This document shows positions 22,290 through 31,162 of a stretch of DNA of 64,000 nt, one piece after another; positions within the stretch are counted from its first letter, which is position 1; the number at the start of each line of letters is the position of its first letter. The DNA lies in NCBI RefSeq assembly GCF_020360975.1, contig NW_025408677.1, positions 1 to 64,000 on the forward strand, read 5' to 3'. The position numbers were made by a program, and so were the translations under genes. A model generated the notes under the pieces. It did no database searches. It worked only from the letters and a program-made list of their open reading frames with translations, and was not told where the DNA came from. Source of the DNA: Hirsutella rhossiliensis (lineage: Eukaryota > Ascomycota > Sordariomycetes > Hypocreales > Ophiocordycipitaceae).

Positions 22290-22956
22290 AAGCGAAAGTA
22301 TGTGAGAATAGGCTACTTTCTTAACACTTGCGTGCCAAGAAAGTAAAAATACAAGGAAGGATGCGTCGCATTGACGATGGAAACATTGGGCTGGTCAGGG
22401 TATGGCCTTGTTTGCCCTCAGGTGCGGGATCATCTTCCCGTACTTGTGACGCAGTGCTCTTTTATGGTCATTCATGGCGTCGATATTCGGGTATGCTCTG
22501 TAACAAAAAAAAGAATTCCAAGTAATTTTTGTTGATATACCGACGTGATTCTGGTTACTCGTGATGGAAATCGTTCTCGCAGGAGGGTGCTGTGGGGGAA
22601 TCCAGCCCTGGCAGCGGAGGTCGCGCAGGCCCGCTGCCAGTCCGCGGTACTTCTGTCGGGACCCTCCGAAGTACTCGAATGTCTGCCCATCGACGCGCCT
22701 AAACCTAAAATGGGTTTTGCAACACTGTCCCCTCTCGCCCACCGTACTAATGTGCCACCGTCCACCGTTCTCCACATAAGCGATGCGCTCTCGCGGCCTC
22801 CTCGTCAGACTATTATTGATTGGCTGCCGGTAAGTATCTTACCTCAGCTTGCAATCTGCCCCCGCCCTCGACCTTCCCTTCACGACCACCACTTGGTCAA
22901 ATGAAATACCTCAGCACAAACATACCGAACAGAGCGGCAGAAAACAGGCATCCGCA
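22290..22956. other. intergenic region before the RNase H gene
   Basis: It lies between the 5' end of the ankyrin gene and the RNase H start codon. Open frames of up to 126 codons exist on both strands but show no recognisable domain. It likely holds the promoter of the RNase H gene. Confidence 0.45.
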
Positions 22957-23968
22957 ATGCCTCGCGGCTGGTACCTCGCCCAGGGCCTAGTCCCACTCGG
23001 CTACAGCAGCAGCGACGACGACGAAGGCCCTTGTGAGCTGCCAAACGGTCGACTTGTCTGTGGACCTCATGGATTGGTGCGTTGTGGTATATGTTGCAGC
23101 GACTACAGCTTTATGGACGATGTCCTTGGTGAAGACATCGAGGACAACGAGGAAGATGATGAGGATCATGACGTGGCTCCTTTTGCGCCGCCATCCACCA
23201 TCGCCATCCCTTCCCTAGGATCTGACGTGATGAGGGGCACTGGTCTGGTGTTCCCCTCCAAGTTTCGACATCCCACTAGCCCCCTGCGACCGATGGAGCT
23301 GTTTCGCGGCAGGGTTCGTTTCATGAATATCGTCAGGTATGAAGCTTTTTCTTCTTCGTTACGTACTTTCTCGTGCCTGGCTAACCCGCGGTCCGTGGTC
23401 ACAGGTGCACCTACCCCAACGACAAGTCCATGCTTCTCATCATGACCGACGGAGCATGCCTTAACAACGGCCAATCCAATCCGAAGGCAGGTTGGGCATT
23501 TGTACAGGGGCTTCATATTGAGGGCCAACCGCTCGTGGTCTCAGGTCGTCTGGAAAAGCAGGGCCCTTGGGGTGATGACGGCATCAAAGCAGCAACCGGG
23601 CTGAGCTGCGAGCTGTCATCGCCGCCCTGCGTTTCCGACACTGGCCGGGCGAGGGCTTCAGTACAGTCATCATCGCCACCGACTCTGAGTACGTCGTGGA
23701 GGGCTCGACACAGTGGGCGAAGGCTTGGGTGCAGAACAATTGGAGGACGAAAGGTAAGAAGGGAATTGGCGGCGGCAACGTCAAGAACAAGGACTTGTGG
23801 GAGATGCTCTTGGGGGAGTGTGAGAAGGCCCACCGTAATGGCCTGGTCATCCAGTTCTGGAAGATCCCACGCCAGTGGAACGCTCTCGCCGATGAAGGTG
23901 CGAAAAATGCTGCCGCCGCAGAAGAAACGCCTGTCGAGTGGAAGGATTGCCTGGGCCTCGCAATATGA
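22957..23968 (+). CDS. RNase H type I domain protein, one intron, one frameshift
   Basis: The start ATG at 22957 opens MPRGWYLAQGLVPLGY, followed by an acidic stretch. The intron is 23337-23404 (GTATGAAG donor, GGCTAAC branch point, CACAG acceptor), splicing in frame to CTYPNDKSMLLIMTDGAC. Catalytic residues of RNase H are visible: Asp in MTDGACLNNG, Glu in SNRAELRAVI, Asp in IATDSEYVVEG and Asp in NALADEGAK. The enzyme cuts the RNA strand of RNA/DNA hybrids. Between GDDGIKA and SNRAEL near 23588-23592 one base is missing, shifting the frame, so the gene as written is broken unless this is a read error. The rest, to the stop at 23966-23968, is intact. It looks like a host gene, not part of a retroelement. 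Confidence 0.82.
23337..23404 (+). other. intron of the RNase H gene
   Basis: 68 bp, GT...AG, branch point CTAAC near 23380. Removal joins the two halves of an Arg codon in frame. Confidence 0.8.
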
Positions 23969-24186
23969 GGGTGAAGGTGACTAAAAGTGATATTGCTCTG
24001 GCAAAGCCAACTCTGTGAACCTTGACGTTTGGGTCCGCTGTCTGGCTACGTAAACCTCGTCATCATCAAAGCGAGCGGGGAGACGACGCGCACGGTTTGG
24101 CCGGCCTCCTGGCGAGTCAGTGGGAATGGACGCTGCTTCAACCGGCTCGAGGTCGACCAAGGTAGCTTGACTCATCGTCAGTGTTG

Positions 24187-25235
24187 TCATCTCCGCGTAA
24201 ATGCCTTCCAGTCCTCAAAGTGCTCTGAGAGATATTCCATCCCTACCAACACCTCCCACAGGTGCCCATGGCCGTCAGATTTGCCCCAGCCCTGGGTCCG
24301 CATTGTCTGAAGGTATATTGGCTTGAGAATCGCATTGACTTCACCAAGTACGCGCCAATCCTCATTCGATAATATGTCAGCCGCCGGGATGCGTTTTGCC
24401 TCATCTTGTTCGCCTTCAAGTGCAAAGATGAATGCCCGAATGTCCGTCCGATTCCTCAAAGCCCTCTCGATCATCATGTATGTGGAGCTCCACCGAGTCT
24501 CGTTGTTCAGGATGACCTCCAGTTCCGCAGTTGACTCTTCGCAAAGCCGATGTTCCTCATACTCTTCATCCTGCGCAATGCGATTGAAGTGTTCGCTCCG
24601 CTGTGGCGACGATCGGATGAACTTGACAACGTTATGAAGTTTCCCGATGGGCCCTTTCGCGCGCCAGTGGCCGAGGTCCTGCTCTGGAAGGCCTCGCATG
24701 CAATTGATCTCGGATTCGAGTTCGAAGGACTCTGCATCTTTGTCGTAGAGAAAGGCCCGCGCAACAAGATTGAGAGTGTGCTCATAACAACGCATCCGGC
24801 GTGCCTTGATGTCAGCGGTTCTCATGGATGAGTCCAGCTGCTTGTACATGTAGTGCAGGCAATGATCATTTGTGACTAAGTTGTCAGAGACAACACAGCC
24901 GACTCGCCCCCCGGATCTCCCAGTCCTGGACGATGCCCACGAGTGACGCAGCAAGGTTCTTTCCGCTATGGATGCCGAATTGACGTCGAAGTGCAAGCAG
25001 CCGCGACTGCTGGCGTGCCCCCTGGTCGATGAAGTGTGCGAGACAAGCCACAATCGCAAAACGATTCGGCGACGTCCACAGGCCAAAGCTGAGGTGTATC
25101 GTCGTCAAAGCATCGCGCAACCCTACCTTGATGACGTTAGCGAAAACCTACGAGGGGAGGAGGTAGGAAAGTCGTCTCCGGGGATTGAGCCCGACAGCTC
25201 GCCCTTGCGAGGCCTTGCAAGAAGCGCTGGGTGAA
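24187..25235 (-). pseudogene. hAT-family transposase remnant
   Basis: On the minus strand, IHLSFGLWTSPNRFAIV near 25055-25105 and LLALRRQFGIHSGKNLAASL near 24935-24995 precede the block VVSDNLVTNDHCL with the first catalytic Asp near 24870. RRMRCYEHTLNLVARAF near 24750-24800 (the CxxH motif), GPIGKLHNVVKFIRSSPQR near 24600-24655, LNNETRWSSTYMMI near 24475-24515 and LWEVLVGMEYLSEHFEDW near 24195-24250 follow. These are the order and motifs of fungal hAT transposases (cut-and-paste DNA transposition). The C-terminal dimerisation part and an N-terminal BED finger are not seen, and there is a frameshift near 24890. Terminal inverted repeats could not be identified. Confidence 0.82.
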
Positions 25236-25663
25236 GCCTACTGTGACAGGATTTTCTCGATAGCCTAGCTCAGCACGTCCTGTGCCCCACCGGGACCTGA
25301 GCGGCCTGACGGCGCTGGACGGAAAATACACACACACATACCCGTTGGTCAAAGGCAGGCGCGGCTGACCAAAAACGTTAAGTTGGCCCAAAAAATCCGG
25401 GACAGCACAAAAACCCCCGGGACAATCTTAGAATAGTGGAAAGTGGCGAAGACACTTAGTTGGGCTGCTGTGGCCCCACACCAAGATCAACGGGTAACGT
25501 CGCCCTTTGCCTGCCCTCTTCGCGAGACTGTGTGGGTGGAGAACTAGGTGGGGCAGCCAACTAGGTGCGTTAGTCAGGAAGAATTTCAGGCGAGTCACGT
25601 GACATGATGTGGTTGCCTTCTCAACTGTCTCTAGCCTTTTCGTAACCATCGTTTCCACGAAGG
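25236..25663. other. spacer between hAT remnant and coiled-coil gene
   Basis: It includes a short ACACACACACATA microsatellite near 25328 and CCCC-rich stretches. It may contain the promoter of the gene starting near 25664 or the end of the hAT element. No gene is recognised. Confidence 0.4.
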
Positions 25664-28161
25664 TTGTCGTCAACATCAAAAAACACACGTTTAGCAAGTT
25701 CCAACCAACATCACTACCACATGCAGGAAACAAACAAAATCGAGGAGCTAGAGAGGCGACTTCGTGAGGCGGAAGAACGCATTGCAAGCGAAAAGCAACG
25801 CGCCGAAGAAGCAGAACGAGAGCGTCAACAAGAGCGAGATCGTGCCGAGAAGGAGCAGCAACGCGCCGAGAAGGAGCAGCAACGCGCCGAGAAGGAGCAG
25901 CAACGCGCCGAGAAGGAGCAGCAACGCGCCGAAGAAGCAGAGGAACAGACGCGACCGACCACATTCGACGAGTACATCGCTGCTTGTCATCACCACGTCT
26001 TTTCCCAGTTCACGGTGGAAAGAGACCGCAGGCTTACGTCAAGGGGTTCCATCACCAACCCTCGAAACAAGCTGTGCCCTACTAGTCTTGAGCCTTGGCC
26101 ACGGTTCATGGAACAGCAGGGGAGCATTTTCGATACTCTCTACGAATGTCTGCCCGTCGGCATTCGTGTCTTCGAGAGCAAAAACTTCCTAGCCGGTCTA
26201 GGAAGGAGAGTGGCGCAACGATCGATAGCAGATGAGAAGACGCTGGAATACTTCATGCATAATAGTGTCGAAGACCCTGTCAGAGTCATCATGGAGCAAC
26301 TCAGGCAGATTGACGAGGTGTGCGACGCATTCGACATGGGAAACGGGATCGTCTTCGAGAACCATCCTCACGCCATCAGCGACGTCGCAGAGGAAGTAGT
26401 CGCCCGGGAGAACCCGTCAACACCGCCGCAAACACCGGACCACCGACGAGATCTTCATCAGCTGCGGCCCGACCAAATCTGCATTTATCGGTCTGGTGAT
26501 GACCCATCCCGGAGAAGCGGACGATGATCTATGTGTCCGAGTATAAGGCACCCCATAAGCTCACAGCTCCGCATCTCCGCGCCGGATTACGGCCGATGAA
26601 TATCTACAAGGAAGTCGTCAATCGGAAGACGATCCCGCCATCTGTGGACCCGGACGGCCGTTTTGAATATCACGCCGAGAGACTGACGGCGTCTGCCCTC
26701 ACACAAACGTATCACTACATGATCGAGGGCGGTCTCGAGTACGGGTTGCTGACAACTGGCGAGGCGACCGTCTTCCTCAAGGTGGACTGGGCCGAGCCTG
26801 AAACGTTGTATTATCACCTGGCAGAGCCCGGGCCGGAGGTGTTGGCTCATCCAGAGCATATGCAGTCTAGCTCCGCGGTGGGGCAGTATCTCGCGTTCAG
26901 CCTGATGGCGCTAGGTAGGCCGGGCGGACGGGTGGAACACGGGCAGGATGAGCGTGATCGGGCGACGGCGAATCTCAACAGGTGGGCGGAGGATTTCGAA
27001 ACGACACTGCGATCGATTCCAGAGAGCGACCGAATGGCATCGAACATCGCATCCAGCTGGGCACCTACAACATACGAGGACTTTGACCGGTCGCCGATTA
27101 CGCGGCGGGAGGAGACACCGTCGAGGTAGAATAGGCGACGAGCGCAACACAATTGCGACTAGACGAGATCAGTCGGAATCATCGGACGACGAGTCGGGAT
27201 ATCGACCTCCGGATACGCCGAGCCCTCTGAGCGGCAAGGACGACGTGGACAACGCGGACAACGTGGACGAGGCGATGCAAATGTACCTCGAAGAAGTCAA
27301 CGAATCCTGGCACGCCGGCCCCGCCAAGGGACTGATGAGGAAGTGGAACGGCGGTACTGCACCCAAGCATGCCTCCTTGGACTGGTTCAGGGAGGCACCC
27401 TCGATCCTTGTTGTCCCAACGCGGGGTGTCATGGCAGACCTCGAGGCGCGCTACATCCGATCAGTCATTCTACATGGCTGCAACTTCTGAGTGAGCAGCT
27501 GCGACAGACACTGGATGCCGGGATCACGAAGCTAGGAAAGCACGGTGCTCGAGGAGTGCTTTTCAAGGTGACCCTTCTGTCGTATGGCTACACGTTTGTG
27601 TGCAAGGGCACAGTGAAGGCCTTCATCCGAGACCTTGAGCATGAAGCAACCGTCTACAAGCGCCTAGAGCGGGTTCAGGGCGTTAACGTACCTGTCTTTC
27701 TCGGAGCCGTAGACCTTCGGCCGCTGAAGAGGACCTACTACTACGACCATCGGGTTTACGTCGTGCACATGACGTTTCTTTCATGGGGAGGAGACATAAT
27801 TGACGAGGCCAAGGTCGCAGCCAGCACGAGAAGAATCCTTGAGGCCAAGGCGCTTGCATCCCTGCGGGCGATACATGAGGAAGGTGTGGTGCACAAAGAC
27901 GTGCGAAGCGCCAACATGCTGGTCAACAAAGAGACGGACGGTGTGATGATGATCGACTTTGAGCGTGCTATGTTGCTTGAACTAGTGCGACGGCCACTTG
28001 CGCAGCTGGTGCCCAACAAGAGAAGATTGGACTCGGGCAGTACGACAGGTCCAGGGAAGGGCAGAGTATGCAAGCGGCGAGGTGCGGGAAGTTTTGGATT
28101 CGCAGAGGATACTCTGATGGTGAGGACAGCATTCCTGGGGATGAAGGACGGCCATAAATGA
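25664..28161 (+). pseudogene. coiled-coil, PD-(D/E)XK-like nuclease and kinase-like protein, three frameshifts
   Basis: An N-terminal coiled coil with heptad repeats (25730-25945) is followed by a globular part. In it an LRPDQICIY segment near 26463 and YVSEYKAPHKL near 26530-26562 fit the Asp and ExK of a PD-(D/E)XK nuclease. An acidic linker follows (27180-27280). The C-terminal domain is protein-kinase-like: HEEGVVHKDVRSANMLV near 27877-27927 matches a catalytic loop, and MMIDFERAM near 27949-27975 stands in for DFG, with Glu for Gly. Coiled-coil/REase/kinase fusions are known among eukaryotic Crinkler-like effectors and fungal conflict proteins. Frame changes occur near 26500 (one C missing), near 27120, and near 27488 (one C missing). 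With those indels the domains form one chain of about 830 codons, so the gene was whole recently. Function is inferred. Confidence 0.65.
25841..25924 (+). repeat. four tandem 21-bp units encoding a coiled-coil heptad
   Basis: The unit CGCGCCGAGAAGGAGCAG plus CAA is repeated four times almost perfectly and encodes RAEKEQQ, exactly one heptad per unit. Confidence 0.85.
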
Positions 28162-28340
28162 GAAAGGGACGTTTATGATCGAACGTGATGACGATGGGCG
28201 ACGAATGCGTCTACTACTACTGGATAAAGGGTACGCTGTAATAGTATATTAATATGCGGAGAGGCTGTGTGGTATTGATAGCTGGGTGATTACCGGAATA
28301 GTGGTGTACGATGCAAAGAGGCAACAAACCTCAGGGCTGC
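28162..28340. other. 3' flank of the kinase-like gene
   Basis: A short AT-richer region. No gene recognised. Confidence 0.4.
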
Positions 28341-28540
28341 CGTCAGATCAGGCAATTGATGAGAATTATCTGAAGAACAGGAGCTAAATGAACGAACGCA
28401 CGAAAATGTGCAGCTCTTTATACACAAATGAAAAGTCCGTCGCGTTTACGCAGTAGCGGTTGCCTAGCAGGCAACAGCGGCGTTGCGAGTAAAATCGCCA
28501 CCTTATGAATAATCGTCCTGGACAGGCTTGATATGCGACA
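28341..28540 (-). repeat. solo copia LTR, shortened, minus strand
   Basis: It matches the 238-bp LTR at 20123-20360 but lacks about 32 bases near the LTR 3' end, plus a few smaller gaps, and shows more substitutions. No target-site duplication is visible. It is older than the other two LTRs. Confidence 0.85.
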
Positions 28541-29116
28541 TTCACCCGGCTTCAATGCTAACAAGTCTCTGCTGCGCCAAAATAAAATAATATGTCTGAT
28601 CATTTGTACGATAGAGCGCACATCGCAGGAGGGTATCACGTGCGTCAGCAGGGAACAACGTTTACCCGACACGCACACAACCTATCAAACCTCACAGCAT
28701 GGTCTAGATAGCGAAGAATAACAAGAACAACACGATCATCGATCAAAGACCCAACTGAGCCTCAGTTAACCTATCCACACTGATCAGTTGTTACCTTGGC
28801 TGGTAACCTCAGAGCAGCAAGATAGAAGAGACTTCCTCAACGCATCCTCACGATCTGTGGCGCTCTGCGAAGAAAGAAGTGCTACAACGCGAGACTGACT
28901 ACGAAGACCCGACCGGCGCCCACTCTATTCAGTCAACCGTGCCTAGTTGTTTGCCTCAGCCGCTGACCTCTTAGGCGTGCCCTATCGCACATACAAATCT
29001 CTGGTATCCCGCTTGATTATTAGCTTCATTGATCACTCTCGATCAATTTGACCCTCTCTTGACACCTTCTTGCCCTATTCCCTCGCAGATTTTCCTGTCA
29101 AGCCCCATCCGACATC
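28541..29116. other. untranslated leader or LTR upstream of copia gag
   Basis: Non-coding sequence directly precedes the gag start on the plus strand. By position it should contain the 5' LTR and leader of that element, but no second LTR exists in the window to compare with. The adjacent solo LTR points the other way and belongs to a separate insertion. Confidence 0.4.
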
Positions 29117-30415
29117 ATGAGCAGCAGCGCAAGCGGCAGCAGCGCGAACGCGAACGCACCGGCGCTCGACATCAACGAATTCCTCGATATTGCTGAATTC
29201 AACCGTGGCCTCGCCACAATCTTCAACATGGACCTCTTCAACACCCCAGTCAACGAGACTTCCGATGAGATCCACTATAATACCTACGTTCTCGCCCGCA
29301 TCGTTGATTATAAAGTCTCCTCAACATGTCAAGGTCTCGAGCTGCTTGGATCATTCCAAGAAGACTTTGAGGATTGGGAGGAAGACGACTTCAAGAAGGT
29401 CGATCAAGGGTCCGTAAGGTCCTACGGAATACCCTAAGGTTCAGAGGAATCTATACAGGAAAGCTGAACGCAAAGATCACGGCATTCCTAGTAAATCTGA
29501 AGAACCGTGACCGACTTCCTGAGTGGGATGAAGACGATCTTCGTGATGCCATCTTATACGAGAAAACGGCCGCCTACCGACGCCAACAAGAACTCCTCAG
29601 ACGTTCGCCATCGCTAGCAACAACCCCAGCACCAACCCCAGCACCAGTCACTCCCGATCTAAACCTCCCGCAAGACCCCCAATGACCAATCCCTACCCTG
29701 TCACGATCGAATCAACAGCAGCAGGAACTTATGATCAGACCAGCTATCGACCGCGAAGCTTACCGGACCGTGCCCCCAGTCCAGGTCCCCAATGAAGACC
29801 TCGATCCTGCCATCGCCAACCAGTTTTCTAAGCTATGGGATCGAAAGCTCAACTATTCAGGTGACGCCTACGATATCCTAGATGATAAGATCCGTTACTT
29901 TCTCGATGCCTGCCTCACAGCTAGCATCAAACCGTCACAATTCCACGCTTTGTTCTCAAATATCCTCACGAAGAGAGCAAAGAACTTCTTCGTGCATCAA
30001 GTCAGCCGCGATTCAACGTTCGCGGAGATGTATCAGAAGATGAAGCAGCACTTTGATACGGAAGTCAATAGGCAACAGTATCACACTGACTGGACCTCGA
30101 TCAATTTCACACAGCTTCGGAAGGAATCTCCGAGAAGCCTCTCTGTGAAATCCTCCAGGCTCTTCTTGACAAATTGCAGCTATGCCAGAGAGCTCTTGGG
30201 AATAGCTATGGCGGCGAAGACCAGCTAATTTCAACGACAATTCGAGCATGCCGTGGCGTGCCTGAATTAGAATTCGCCCTCTTCGTGCCGGCTAAGACCT
30301 TCGAGGGACTATCTTCACAGCTAAGATCGTCACTCACAACCGTCAGCCAAAGACAGCCCGGACAGCCCAGTCAATATCTTCAAGATCAAGACCAATTCTT
30401 TACTGACCGCCGCTA
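29117..30415 (+). pseudogene. copia gag, cut off by Helitron A2
   Basis: The ATG at 29117 opens MSSSASGSSANANAPALDIN. There is a frame change near 29405, an in-frame TGA at 29683-29685, and an open stretch 29731-30228 (for example FAEMYQKMKQHFDTEVNRQQ). A frame change near 30150 leads to LQLCQRALGNSYGGE and FVPAKTFEGLSSQLRSSL. These are typical of the gag part of fungal Ty1/copia polyproteins, which forms the virus-like particle. Homology stops at 30415, where Helitron A2 begins; protease and pol are gone. Confidence 0.78.
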
Positions 30416-30532
30416 TCAGCACGGCGATGGAAGGGTCGCTTTTGGCAAAGCTGGGGTAGCAGGTCGCACGTGGAGACCAGGCGAGGCCGGGACGGTGGAC
30501 GCACATAGATAGGCATGGTAACGGGGGAATAT

Positions 30533-30631
30533 TGTCGCGAAGACCATTGCGCCACGCAGGCAAAAGTGGAACGCGCTCCTACAGGTGCGCTGCAATTGAC
30601 ACATATATCTGACAACCGCGTTTTTCCGACA
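30533..30631 (-). repeat. TRIM LTR, copy 1
   Basis: 99 bp, identical base for base to 30835-30933. The inner edge carries a C-run that is the polypurine tract on the minus strand. Confidence 0.9.
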
Positions 30632-30642
30632 CACCCCCTCAG
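30632..30642 (-). other. putative polypurine tract of the TRIM
   Basis: On the minus strand CTGAGGGGGTG abuts the TGTCGG start of the LTR. Confidence 0.55.
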
Positions 30643-30823
30643 GGATCGCGGCTCCGCCGGGATTCCTGGACCTTAGCAGCCCACGACGCGGGAGTCGAAC
30701 ACCAAGCACCGCGCCCATTACCCAGGGAAATCCAAGAGAAGGAGGGGTACACGGCTATCTACGGGTATTACCCCGCAACGCGCAGTCACCGGAAGTTGCA
30801 GGGGTGGTGTGCCATCCCCTCCC

Positions 30824-30834
30824 GGGCTCATAAC
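30824..30834 (-). other. putative primer-binding site (half tRNA-iMet)
   Basis: On the plus strand GGGCTCATAAC is the anticodon-arm sequence of initiator tRNA-Met (anticodon CAT). On the minus strand it lies directly next to the LTR, the place of the primer-binding site. Confidence 0.6.
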
Positions 30835-30933
30835 TGTCGCGAAGACCATTGCGCCACGCAGGCAAAAGTGGAACGCGCTCCTACAGGTGCGCTGCAATTG
30901 ACACATATATCTGACAACCGCGTTTTTCCGACA
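30835..30933 (-). repeat. TRIM LTR, copy 2
   Basis: 99 bp, identical to the other LTR. Read on the minus strand this is the 5' LTR. It contains TGGCGCAATGG, which resembles a tRNA A box. Confidence 0.9.
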
Positions 30934-30938
30934 AATAT

Positions 30939-31162
30939 AGAGGGGTAGTATTGCATCGCCTCGGTACCATAGGGAAGCATTTTATAGGGAAGCTATAAGG
31001 GAAGAAACGCCACGGCCATGAGGGAAGTGATGGTTAGGGAGCTTCCCATTCGGGAGAAGTAGCGTCGTCAACAAGCGAGACTGTCCAAGTGGAGGTGCTC
31101 CGGAGCCAAAGCTTTATAGCCCGTTGCCAATTTACGGCAGTCGACGTCGAGGAGGCAGCAGC
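30939..31162 (+). promoter_or_regulatory. upstream region of A2 Rep-helicase with TATA-like motifs
   Basis: TTTTATAG near 30980 and CTATAAG near 30990 lie about 180 bp before the ATG at 31163. The homologous region of A1 has a similar motif. Evidence is by motif only. Confidence 0.35.

Larger units (their letters stand above)
30533..30933 (-). mobile_element. TRIM-like element with identical 99-bp LTRs and 5-bp target duplication
   Basis: Two identical 99-bp direct repeats (30533-30631 and 30835-30933) start TGTCG and end CGACA. They enclose 203 bp without coding capacity. The flanks are AATAT at 30528-30532 and AATAT at 30934-30938, a perfect target-site duplication. On the minus strand the sequence after the first LTR begins GTTATGAGCCC, complementary to the anticodon arm of initiator-Met tRNA, as in copia-type half-tRNA priming. 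The internal region ends GAGGGGGTG against the second LTR, a polypurine tract like that of the copia element here. Together these define a terminal-repeat retrotransposon in miniature, moved by an autonomous partner not in the window. Confidence 0.88.

Noticed and set aside
25428..25996. Minus-strand frames rich in Leu or in RRVAAPS repeats
   Set aside because: Antisense of the heptad minisatellite in the coiled-coil gene.
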